Below are positions 26,674 through 35,011 of a stretch of DNA of 64,000 bases, piece after piece (position 1 is the first letter of the stretch; the number at the start of each line of letters is the position of its first letter). Source of the DNA: Mucilaginibacter robiniae. GTDB taxonomy: Bacteria; Bacteroidota; Bacteroidia; Sphingobacteriales; Sphingobacteriaceae. Where the stretch lies: contig NZ_CP051682.1 of assembly GCF_012849215.1 (NCBI RefSeq), positions 558,001 to 622,000 of the forward strand, read 5' to 3'. The position numbers and the translations under genes were made by a program. The notes beneath the pieces were generated by a model, which was not told where the DNA came from, ran no database searches, and worked only from the letters and a program-made list of their open reading frames with translations.

Positions 26674-29600
26674 TTAGGAGGTAATACTTCTAATATAGCC
26701 CTTTTTCAGCAAAAGGGGTACCACGTGCCGTCCTGCTAATTTAACCGCATCTGATGAGCCTTTGGTAGCTTCAATACGAATACATACCACAATATTGCCT
26801 TGCCCTGTAGCTTTAGGGGCGAAGAATACATACCAGCCATCATTGATTTGCTGCCTTTTCCATATACGCTCGGGGGTACCTGTTTTACCGGCTACAGCCA
26901 GACCCAAAGTTGCCGCTTTAGGCGCACTCTGCTCAATCATGTACTGGCGTATGAGTTGTGCATACTGTGAGTTATTAGCCAAAGTAATGCCGGATTTTAC
27001 AGGCTGCACAGTTTTGCTCACCTTTAATACATAACGATTATTCATCATGGTACCGTTGTTGGCTACACCCGAAACTAAACGCGCTACGGCAGCCGGCGTG
27101 GCAATTAACTCACCCTGCCCCCAAGCCATACCGGATATACCTTTGGCCCGTGTACGCCGAATATTGTTCGGGTTATAAGGTGGCTTAGTGTTAAACTCCG
27201 TTTTGCGCCACAGAGCTTTCCATTTTTCTTCTTGCGTCTTATTCTCTGTTTCACGTCCATAATAATAACCACCTACCCCATGCAAAAACATGCCTGTTTT
27301 CAGGTACAGGTTCACCATTTCTTCCTGCAAATGCTCTTGATTGGCTATTTTGATAAAGTACACGTTATTAGATTTCACCAAAGCACGCTCTAGGGTAATA
27401 ACGCCGGTTTCATCAGGCTCCAAGCCTTTAGTACGTATCCGTTCTCCTGCACTGACGGTATAACGCTTATTAGCTGCTTCTAAACCTAGTTTATTGAAAG
27501 CAGCCATAGATGTTAATACCTTAGCGGTAGAACCTGGCTGCGAAGCATAGGTAAAGCCTAAGTCTGATGTGGTTATCCAACCCGCTAACTGGTTCTGGTC
27601 GGCATAGCTCATGGTAAGCTGCTCCCAGTTGTGTACGGGTGGTAAAGGATACATGGCCGAAGTTAATACATCACCGGTATTCGCTTCCATAACCACCACC
27701 GATACCCGGTTATCAGCCAGTGAAGTGTCTGTAGCCAATGAGTTTTGAATACTGGTTTGCAGACCGGCATCTATGGTTAATTGCACATCACGATTTCGAT
27801 TGCGGAAAGCTTCTACCTGCGGACTATTAATACCAGCCAACAACAAAGGTGCCAAGGCGCTGTAATCTTTTTTCACTACCGTCATCTCCTTAACGCCACG
27901 TGACAGAAATCGGTTTTCACGATAACGATTAGCAGTTACGTTATAGCTGGTTGTTGGCAGTTCAAAGCCTCTTAACTCGGCAGCATGCTCGTATTCGGCA
28001 AAGTAACCATTGTTACTGCCGTTGAATACGCCGGTATTGGCATCCCCTATCCAAAAGAAAGTTTGTTCTTCAAAAGGATAATAGCGGTCTAACCGCTTAT
28101 GCACAGCCGAATCAATATTGTACCTGCCTACACCTGCGGCAGCCAGTTTTGCCCTTTGCTGACGAATGATTTGCGGCTTGCTGGTAGCGAGCAAAGTACC
28201 GGTACGATCGTATAAATTACCCGCCTGCAAGCGGTTCATCAATATAGCAATACGCGGGTTATAACTGAACATACGCGCACCACTTTTATCGGCTACTAAA
28301 GAGGGTTGCACTACCCATTTTTTGTTGTTGAACAAATAGCGGGATACATTAACTGTTAGCAATATCAAGCCTACACATGCTGCCATTAACGCAGGCACTA
28401 AGTTTTTATCCTGTTGTTTGGAAATATAACCCATTTGTACCGGAGTACCTTTCACCAGTGATGCCGACAGTAAAAATCCCGAAGCCAATAAATTGGCTAC
28501 TAACGATGACCCACCATAGCTCTGGAAAGGTAATGATACTCCTGATAAAGGTAAAGCACCAGTAGACCCGCCTGCAATTAATAAAAACTGCACAAATGTA
28601 GATATACCTACACCCGCACATAGGTAAAACAAGAACGGCGTACCCGTTCGTCGACCGATGAGGATAGAACGATGCAGATAAACGAGGAACAACAAGAAGA
28701 TACAGACAATACCTGTCCAGCCAAACTCTTCCCCCATAGAGGGCAATATCATGTCGGTATGTGCTTCCGGAATGGTTTTGGCAAAGCCTTCGCCTATACC
28801 CTGGCCTGACACGCCGCCGCTGGCCATAGCCCATAGGCCGTTAGCTACTTGGTCGCCTCCATAAACTTCATTGTTCCAAGCATCTTGCCAGATAGCTTTA
28901 CGATCAATCAAACGTTGTACCGGGCCAGGAAAAGCTTTATCCAGATATGGAATTTGATCGATAGTTAAAAAGGCAGCCATAATGACCAGCACCATTACAG
29001 CCGATTCACTCAACTGCCGACGTTGCACCATCATGAGTAAGGCTACCAGTGCAGCAGTAATTATTACTGACAACCAGACGTTCTTAAACGCCCAAGATAC
29101 CAACACATAAATAACCACAGCAGCGGCCATAAAGCCAAAATCGCCACGCGAAAAGGAGAACAAGGCTATAAAGGTAAAACAAACCACCATAGCTGGACCC
29201 AAATCGCCCAGTAATAAAAACAACATCAGGGTAGCTAATATAGCTATGAGCGCAAACGAAAAAAACGACCATCGTTTGGTCCAAGTAGCATACTCACTAA
29301 TCAATTTTTCATTAATAGCGAAAAAGCCAGCCAGAAACAGAATAATCAAATACTTTACAATTTCGCTGGGTTGAAAGCCAAACAGGTTTACCTTAACGCC
29401 GCTACCCTCCGGCCCTGTACCAAACTTAATGGTTAAGGCCAGCAATGTAATAGCCAACGCTACCCAAGGCCAGCCATTAGCAGCACCCGGACGATTTTTG
29501 AAAACCAGCATTCGGTATATAGGTGAATCAACCGTAAAACGGCGCATATTGATAAGCAGCATACCAATCATCACAGTCCATCCTATACCCAAGTAAACCA

Positions 29601-30735
29601 ACATATCTTTAGCCAAAAAGCGATCGCGTAAAGGGTCTTGTAAACTTAACAGGGTTAGGAAAGACAAACCGGTAAGTATCATAACAACCGGTAGTATCAA
29701 CTGATCGGCATTGCTGAACTTCCAAGATAACAGGATATGTATAATGAAGAAACCGGCAAAAAAGCCACCTACAATCATCCAGAACCAATGGTTAAACTCC
29801 TGGGGCGTTCGTACAATTAAAGATTTCTCTTTTTTAAGGATATTAAAGTCACGTGTGGAAAATAGCCGGATGGTATGGGGTGCCTGGTGAAAAGTAAACT
29901 GAACATCTTCATCCAAACGTTCTACCCCCTGCGATGTACCAAACTGAAAGCCGGGTTGCAACGGCAATACTTTAAAAGCTTTGTCATCGGGTAAGTTTTT
30001 AAACTCATAATGTCCGTTAGCATCGGTGCGGGTATAAGCAGTTAACTCCTGTAAGTGGCGCTTGCCGGCACTATCAGGCAAGTAAGTTTTGGTAAAGTCA
30101 TTATCTTTTTCAGTACTAATTTTTAAGTCTTCTGTAGGTTCGTCGTTAGTAATACTATCTTGGGGTAAAATCAAATCTAACCGCATCAGTACGCCGGCAA
30201 CAGGTTGCTCATCTTTATTGATTACTGTTCCCTGAATGCTATGTGTACCTAAACTTAAATCAGTAGCATTAGGTACTTGGGGCGGATTGTTCTTCTCTTG
30301 CTGAAAACGTAAAGAATCAGCACCTGTGTAACCCAGCAAAGAACGTGAGGCATTTACCCTATTTTTAAAAGATTTGCCCCCTTGCGCGAAGGCATCATCA
30401 GCTACAATATTGTATTTGCGTTTGTTCAGCTCGCCTATGTTATCAATCTTTTCGCCGGTGTTGATGCTCTGCGCAACAGTAGCTTCAATCAGGTCAACAT
30501 CGCGTTTATCTTCAAAATAATAACCTTTTTCCAGTACTTCTCTTAACCGAGCTGCCGGATTTTTTGCATTCAGGTTCACCATAGTTCCTTCATGCAAACG
30601 CTTATCCACATCCGCAAAGCGAAGCTGCAATACGGTATATAGCCGATAAAAGAACAGCGCAAGAATTAGGGTAATCAGTAATAAAAACAAACGTTCCTGC
30701 CAACGGCTGGCAGGTTGAGGTTTATCGGCTTCCAT
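26674..30735 (-). CDS. RodA/FtsW glycosyltransferase fused to penicillin-binding transpeptidase
   Basis: 1353 residues in one frame. Residues 14-34 form a membrane span, and 40-290 an outside segment whose second half (GTVINKDEQPVAGVLMRL; GHYEFKNLPDDKAF) looks like a carboxypeptidase-regulatory-like beta-sandwich. About 315-815 is a polytopic SEDS domain with GDLGPAMVVCFTF, EAHTDMILPSMGEEFGWTG and LPFQSYGGSSLVANLL. The C-terminal transpeptidase (about 860-1350) has all three active-site motifs: S1069-TAK, S1122-NN and K1284-TG. The family makes and cross-links peptidoglycan as separate SEDS and class B PBP partners; here both are in one chain. It overlaps the PP2C gene by 14 bp. Confidence 0.95.
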   Translation of the reverse strand: MEADKPQPASRWQERLFLLLITLILALFFYRLYTVLQLRFADVDKRLHEGTMVNLNAKNPAARLREVLEKGYYFEDKRDVDLIEATVAQSINTGEKIDNIGELNKRKYNIVADDAFAQGGKSFKNRVNASRSLLGYTGADSLRFQQEKNNPPQVPNATDLSLGTHSIQGTVINKDEQPVAGVLMRLDLILPQDSITNDEPTEDLKISTEKDNDFTKTYLPDSAGKRHLQELTAYTRTDANGHYEFKNLPDDKAFKVLPLQPGFQFGTSQGVERLDEDVQFTFHQAPHTIRLFSTRDFNILKKEKSLIVRTPQEFNHWFWMIVGGFFAGFFIIHILLSWKFSNADQLILPVVMILTGLSFLTLLSLQDPLRDRFLAKDMLVYLGIGWTVMIGMLLINMRRFTVDSPIYRMLVFKNRPGAANGWPWVALAITLLALTIKFGTGPEGSGVKVNLFGFQPSEIVKYLIILFLAGFFAINEKLISEYATWTKRWSFFSFALIAILATLMLFLLLGDLGPAMVVCFTFIALFSFSRGDFGFMAAAVVIYVLVSWAFKNVWLSVIITAALVALLMMVQRRQLSESAVMVLVIMAAFLTIDQIPYLDKAFPGPVQRLIDRKAIWQDAWNNEVYGGDQVANGLWAMASGGVSGQGIGEGFAKTIPEAHTDMILPSMGEEFGWTGIVCIFLLFLVYLHRSILIGRRTGTPFLFYLCAGVGISTFVQFLLIAGGSTGALPLSGVSLPFQSYGGSSLVANLLASGFLLSASLVKGTPVQMGYISKQQDKNLVPALMAACVGLILLTVNVSRYLFNNKKWVVQPSLVADKSGARMFSYNPRIAILMNRLQAGNLYDRTGTLLATSKPQIIRQQRAKLAAAGVGRYNIDSAVHKRLDRYYPFEEQTFFWIGDANTGVFNGSNNGYFAEYEHAAELRGFELPTTSYNVTANRYRENRFLSRGVKEMTVVKKDYSALAPLLLAGINSPQVEAFRNRNRDVQLTIDAGLQTSIQNSLATDTSLADNRVSVVVMEANTGDVLTSAMYPLPPVHNWEQLTMSYADQNQLAGWITTSDLGFTYASQPGSTAKVLTSMAAFNKLGLEAANKRYTVSAGERIRTKGLEPDETGVITLERALVKSNNVYFIKIANQEHLQEEMVNLYLKTGMFLHGVGGYYYGRETENKTQEEKWKALWRKTEFNTKPPYNPNNIRRTRAKGISGMAWGQGELIATPAAVARLVSGVANNGTMMNNRYVLKVSKTVQPVKSGITLANNSQYAQLIRQYMIEQSAPKAATLGLAVAGKTGTPERIWKRQQINDGWYVFFAPKATGQGNIVVCIRIEATKGSSDAVKLAGRHVVPLLLKKGYIRSITS

Positions 30736-32182
30736 GTGATGTGTTAGGAGTTTTAACTAAAGAATCGGCTTTGAAAGACACAGCCGGCAAATTGGCTGTA
30801 ATGGTTTTATTGCTGGTAAAGTTGTAAACATTTTGTACAGGTTGCTTACAATTTATAAACTGAACATTTTTCAAGAACAAGGATGTATTGTTTAATGCAA
30901 TAGCTGCCTCAAAATCCTGAAAGTGCAAGTTATCCAGCACAATATTTTTGCACTTGGCATTCAGCTGTATGGCTGGCCCCGTATAGGCAGAATCACGTTT
31001 TAATATTATGTTTCCTTTAGCTTTAATGTACAAGCTATCTTTTTGAACATGCAAGGTATCGCTAATTACAACAGGTTGTTTAAAAACAGTATCAGACAGC
31101 ACCAGCGTATCGCCAGTTGCTTTATCAATTAAATCCTGCAATTTAAGTTCCTGAGCATTACGTACTTTTTTGGCCGAAACAGCAGCAGTTTGATTCGCTA
31201 CAAGTTGCGACGATGGCCTCTGCAAAAACAACCACACTGCGGCTCCCAGAAAGACCAAACACAGTATGCCTAAAGTTATAGTAAGCCCATTACCTTTCTT
31301 TTCGGTATGTGTAGGTAAAGTATTAGCAACAACATGAGCCGGTTCCTGCGGAGCAGGTGATGATACATCATTGACTAAATCTTCTTTTTTTTTAACAGCA
31401 GCAACGGGCATAACGGCTTCAGGCTGTTGCGGTACTTTTTGATTTTGCACCAGCACCACCGTAATATTATCACGACCACCATTATGATTAGCGGCATCTA
31501 CTAACTGAGTTGCTTTTTTAGATAGAGGTGCGGCTTGGGTAAGTATAGCGGTAATTTCGTTCTTATCTACCAAATCGGATAAACCGTCACTGCACAGCAG
31601 CAGCATGTCGCCCGGTAAAAAAGGCGACTGACCAGTTTCTATATAGTCATCATCCGTAAGGATGCGGGTATCAAAACCCAGTGCCTTGTTGATTTCATTC
31701 CGCTTAGGGTGACTCATAGCTGCTGACTCAGACAACCGCCCTGAATCTTCCAGAAAACCAACAAAGGAGTGATCTTTAGAAATCTTAACTAAAGAACTAT
31801 CACGTAACAAATACAAACGAGTATCACCTACATGGGCGTAATAAAATTGGTTATTTTCAACATCTGCCAGCACTACTGTAGCTACGCAGGCCATGCTATC
31901 CAATTCTTTCTCTTGTTGCTTGCGGAGATATATACGCTGGCTAGCCTTACGAATGGACTGCACCATAGCTGGCAACAGCTCACCTGTTACAGCATCCAGG
32001 CTTTCCAGCAATTGCTCGCGGGCCAGGGCAGCCGCTACTTCACCGCCATGATAGCCACCTACGCCATCAATTACAGAAGCCAGTAAAAAATGATTGTTAC
32101 TTACAGGTTGAGCAATAAACGTATCTTCATTGTTATCCCGCACTTTGCCCGTGTCGGTTATACCAAAAATATTTTCAGCCAT
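30722..32182 (-). CDS. Membrane-anchored PP2C-type Ser/Thr phosphatase with extracellular beta-rich domain
   Basis: 486 residues. The PP2C domain occupies about 1-240 with metal-binding acids in SVIDGVGGYHGGE, LLLCSDGLSDLV and GGRDNITVVLV. After a Pro/Lys-rich linker there is one membrane span (about 298-320). The outside part (about 340-486) has short repeating beta-strand units (DTLVLSDTVF, DTLHVQKDSLYIKAKGNIIL, NIVLDNLHFQ, TSLFLKNVQFINC), suggesting a small right-handed beta-helix. It is the natural opponent of kinases A and B, encoded between the FhaA-like/miniprotein genes and the RodA-PBP fusion, overlapping both neighbours. Confidence 0.92.
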   Translation of the reverse strand: MAENIFGITDTGKVRDNNEDTFIAQPVSNNHFLLASVIDGVGGYHGGEVAAALAREQLLESLDAVTGELLPAMVQSIRKASQRIYLRKQQEKELDSMACVATVVLADVENNQFYYAHVGDTRLYLLRDSSLVKISKDHSFVGFLEDSGRLSESAAMSHPKRNEINKALGFDTRILTDDDYIETGQSPFLPGDMLLLCSDGLSDLVDKNEITAILTQAAPLSKKATQLVDAANHNGGRDNITVVLVQNQKVPQQPEAVMPVAAVKKKEDLVNDVSSPAPQEPAHVVANTLPTHTEKKGNGLTITLGILCLVFLGAAVWLFLQRPSSQLVANQTAAVSAKKVRNAQELKLQDLIDKATGDTLVLSDTVFKQPVVISDTLHVQKDSLYIKAKGNIILKRDSAYTGPAIQLNAKCKNIVLDNLHFQDFEAAIALNNTSLFLKNVQFINCKQPVQNVYNFTSNKTITANLPAVSFKADSLVKTPNTSHGSR

Positions 32183-32273
32183 TACGTTTACCAGAATTTT
32201 TAATGTCTATAAAATGCGTAACCAGCAAACCTGCCACCATCACGAGTAATGCTATTGATAAAACATGCGACAT
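32175..32273 (-). CDS. 32-residue single-span membrane miniprotein
   Basis: The ATG at 32273 lies 5 bp after the stop of the FhaA-like gene. The frame encodes one hydrophobic helix (MSHVLSIALLVMVAGLLV, then THFID) and a charged tail (KNSGKRNG). Its TGA overlaps the start of the PP2C gene (ATGGCTGA), the arrangement expected for translational coupling. Without it the flanking genes would leave a 96-bp hole in an otherwise tight operon. No family recognised; it could be a regulatory or assembly subunit for the membrane proteins next to it. Confidence 0.6.
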   Translation of the reverse strand: MSHVLSIALLVMVAGLLVTHFIDIKNSGKRNG

Positions 32274-32278
32274 GATAT

Positions 32279-33229
32279 TTACGATTTAAAAAGATTTAAG
32301 CCTACAATGCCATTCAGCAACATGCGCGAGTTTACCGGCAGTTCAACCCATACTGGTGCATTAGGTTCACTACGGGTTACCAGCACTTCGTTCAGGGTGG
32401 TTACTTCGCCGAAAGAAGCCACATAAAACTTATTATCAGCTTGGCTGAAACGTATTTTCAGGTGTGGTACATTCAGCCAATCGGAAGGTATTTTAAAAAT
32501 ATCATCTTCCTCACGCGTTTCCTCACTGCCCGATACAGTAATTTCCTCTTTCTTCATAAGGTATTCCACCTTTTTACCGGCAAACATGGGGTTAGGAATG
32601 ATAGTTTCTAAACGTGCTAAAACGGATTGTTCTGCTTTAGCAATGCTTTTCTCATCGTAAGTCAGATTGTCTTCATACGGTATTTCGAAGTAACCTTCAC
32701 TGTAATAGGTAAACCCTTTCAGCACTTCAGGGTTTACATCAAAGGTTTGTGCAATACCAGTTTGGCGGGGAATGAAAGTTACCCTTAGGTTCTCTTCTTT
32801 CTGATTATTATCGGGCAATAATTTGCCAATAAAGCCTTTATCCCCTCGGGCATAATCAGGATGGGATACAATACGAAACACCCATTTGGAGCCCGAAGGC
32901 TCTACCCTTTTACCTGCTGCCCGGTACTCCCTGAGTATATCATAAAACTTTTTAACCGTTTCCTGCACAATCAGGCCAATAATGCCCTGCTTGTTTTCAT
33001 TAAATTCTTTATAGTCATCGGCATTAAAGCTAACAATGAACTCGTGATAAAATACAATTCGCCCGGCAAATGATAACTCACCAATAGATTCTTTAAACTT
33101 TTCAACTATGTAGTTATAAATTGTATCGGGAGTAAGTGCCTGCGTAGGGGTAAGCTTCTCGGTAGCCTCGTTAGTTAAAAACCAATCCTGCAAACCAATG
33201 CGCTGCCAGAAATTAGGTTTAGATTCCAT
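32279..33229 (-). CDS. FhaA-like protein with degenerate FHA domain
   Basis: 316 residues from the ATG at 33229 (MESKPNFWQRIG); the frame runs 39 codons further up but into an inverted repeat, so that start is rejected. Residues 40-140 (FAGRIVFYHEFIVSFNADDY, followed by a long helix and GSKWVFRIVSH) resemble the DUF3662 domain at the N-terminus of actinobacterial FhaA. The last 75 residues (LKIRFSQADNKFYVASFGE; SRMLLNGIVGLNLF) look like an FHA fold, but the GR and SxxH phosphothreonine-binding residues are not evident. It lies between kinase B and the PP2C gene. The match is by eye and moderate. Confidence 0.6.
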   Translation of the reverse strand: MESKPNFWQRIGLQDWFLTNEATEKLTPTQALTPDTIYNYIVEKFKESIGELSFAGRIVFYHEFIVSFNADDYKEFNENKQGIIGLIVQETVKKFYDILREYRAAGKRVEPSGSKWVFRIVSHPDYARGDKGFIGKLLPDNNQKEENLRVTFIPRQTGIAQTFDVNPEVLKGFTYYSEGYFEIPYEDNLTYDEKSIAKAEQSVLARLETIIPNPMFAGKKVEYLMKKEEITVSGSEETREEDDIFKIPSDWLNVPHLKIRFSQADNKFYVASFGEVTTLNEVLVTRSEPNAPVWVELPVNSRMLLNGIVGLNLFKS

Positions 33230-33308
33230 CTGAAATATTTTAGCGTTATGCCTTATTGGTGTAAACCGAAACAGGAAAACTGTTACGGATGTTTGCTGTA
33301 ATAGCAAA

Positions 33309-33355
33309 TGCAGTGCCTTGTTAATCACATTGTTGGTGATAATCAAGGCACTGCA
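33309..33355 (-). repeat. Hairpin directly after kinase B
   Basis: 12-bp perfect arms (33309-33320 and 33344-33355), extended by an inner ATCAC/GTGAT pair around a small internal bulge, beginning at the base after the kinase B stop codon. No T-run follows on the minus strand, so it may attenuate or process the transcript instead of ending it, separating kinase B from the rest of the operon. Confidence 0.6.
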
Positions 33356-34786
33356 TTACATAGGTTCTTCGGGTTTTACAGTAGTATCCGGTTTTAAATT
33401 GTCGATACTATCTTTTGCAGCTGCTTTTTTAGCCTCTGCTTTCCGTTGCGCACTAATCGTGCTATCAATAGACTTTCGCACACTATCAGCAACTTGTTTC
33501 TTACGGGTGGTGTTAACACTATCCGTCATCGGAACATAGTTCCCTTCCTGAACCTGATTATCGGTATTGGATGGTGTAGTTTGTGTGGTATCAGGCATAT
33601 TCTCGCTTTCTACCGGTTGAGCTGTCCGCTTAAAGAAAGCAGAATATACACTAAAGCCCATAAACAGCACCAACAAAGTCACCATTATAATAAACAAAGG
33701 TTTGGATAAGGATACTTTAGATTCATCCTCCACTCCTTCGCTTAGCGGCCGGTTATATTGCTCTTCCTGAAGTTGGAGGAGTTGTTGTTGCAGTTGCTCG
33801 TTTTCGCGTTGCAGTACATCAGCACTCAGCGCCTGCGCTATCGGGCTGGTTTTACCCCAACCCTCGGCTGCTCTTAAGCTACCACTTACTATAGCTTCCT
33901 GCAAAGCTACGCCACTGGCATACCTGGCTTCCGGCGCTTTCTCCAAACAACGGTAGATCACTTCTAGCAGCCATTGCGGTACCTGCATCTCCTGCTGACG
34001 CTTGCTCTCTCCCCAGCTCTGCGGTAAGCTTTGCGACCGCTTGGCTATAGCATCCGGCACCTGTCCTTCCAAATGCGCCAGCAGCACCTGGTTCCTACTC
34101 GTTTCTGCACCGGCTCCCTGAGGCAGAGGAAAAGGTACTTCGCCCGTCAGCAGCTCATACAGGATGACCCCATAACTATATACGTCTGTTTGCAACAGCA
34201 GCTGACCCAGCTCATGCTGCTCGGGTGCCATAAACTCAATAGCACCGGCATGCCTTAAGCTGCTTCTACGCTGTTCATCACTCAGCACCGCTAAGCCAAA
34301 GTCCAGCAGTACGTAGTTACCACTATGTACATTGTACTTGACATTGTTGCTCTTTAGATCGCCATGCTTGACCCCTACACGGTGACAGTGCGCTAAAGCA
34401 GCCGCTAGCTGATCGGCAATTTTCAAGATCTCCTTTAAGGTAAACAATGGTTCATGCGGCGCTTGCAAGAGCTCCGAGAGGTCCGGCCCTTCAATGTACT
34501 CCATTTCGATAAAAGGAAAAGAGCCGCTCTCAGTTAAGCCCCAGCTCATAATCTTGACGACATGGGGTGAGGGCTGCTCATTAACCTTTTGCAGCTTGGC
34601 TACTTCGCTTTGAAAGTTGCGGTAGTTGCGGTCATCCTCACTCTCGGCATGAATGGGGGTAGGCAGCATCTTAATGGCGGTGTAGATCGTGCCTGTTCTT
34701 CTGCCCTTGTACACTGAGCCTTGTCCGCCTGTACGCAAGGCACCCAGGTTCTCTAACCCCTCCGTTATCGTAAATACTTTACTCAT
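33356..34786 (-). CDS. Membrane-anchored Ser/Thr protein kinase B (paralogue of A)
   Basis: 476 residues. The first about 340 residues differ from kinase A at only a few positions (for example APHEPLFTLKEILKIADQ against PPHEPLFTLKDILKVADQ), with the same HGDLKSNN loop, Lys39 and DFG. The C-terminal part is unrelated: a different membrane span (about 355-378) and an outside tail rich in Thr, Asp, Lys and Pro ending in repeats of DTT/DSV/DS units. It is the first gene of the locus. The shared kinase with different outside tails suggests two inputs to one set of substrates. Confidence 0.93.
   Translation of the reverse strand: MSKVFTITEGLENLGALRTGGQGSVYKGRRTGTIYTAIKMLPTPIHAESEDDRNYRNFQSEVAKLQKVNEQPSPHVVKIMSWGLTESGSFPFIEMEYIEGPDLSELLQAPHEPLFTLKEILKIADQLAAALAHCHRVGVKHGDLKSNNVKYNVHSGNYVLLDFGLAVLSDEQRRSSLRHAGAIEFMAPEQHELGQLLLQTDVYSYGVILYELLTGEVPFPLPQGAGAETSRNQVLLAHLEGQVPDAIAKRSQSLPQSWGESKRQQEMQVPQWLLEVIYRCLEKAPEARYASGVALQEAIVSGSLRAAEGWGKTSPIAQALSADVLQRENEQLQQQLLQLQEEQYNRPLSEGVEDESKVSLSKPLFIIMVTLLVLFMGFSVYSAFFKRTAQPVESENMPDTTQTTPSNTDNQVQEGNYVPMTDSVNTTRKKQVADSVRKSIDSTISAQRKAEAKKAAAKDSIDNLKPDTTVKPEEPM
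33767..34786 (-). repeat. Kinase-domain duplication, copy B
   Basis: Partner of 24792-25811; see kinase A. The 3' limit of identity is at CTGAAGTTGGAGGAG on the plus strand (33767), beyond which the two genes show no similarity. Confidence 0.9.
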
Positions 34787-35011
34787 TTAAATTTCTTATC
34801 AAATAATAGCCGGTTTTCCAGACTACAGCATTCGGCACCTATCAAGTACATTACACGTAATGGGCCTGCTTTGTTGTATGCACATTAACAGATTATAAAG
34901 TTAATATGCATAAATATCTATGTATCTACAAGGTAAAATACCTGTTTAATTTTTAGCATCAATAAATTAGTAGAGATCAAATACCTGCTATCTGATTCTA
35001 CACTTTATATT

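Noticed and set aside
33230..33346. Longer N-terminus for the FhaA-like protein
   Set aside because: The extra 39 codons start in an inverted repeat and read as low-complexity hydrophobic sequence; the ATG at 33229 begins a normal soluble protein.
24375..34786. PASTA domains on the kinases or the PBP
   Set aside because: The outside tails are short and of low complexity (A: about 60 residues, B: Thr/Asp/Pro-rich), and the PBP ends shortly after the KTG motif, so no PASTA repeat is present.
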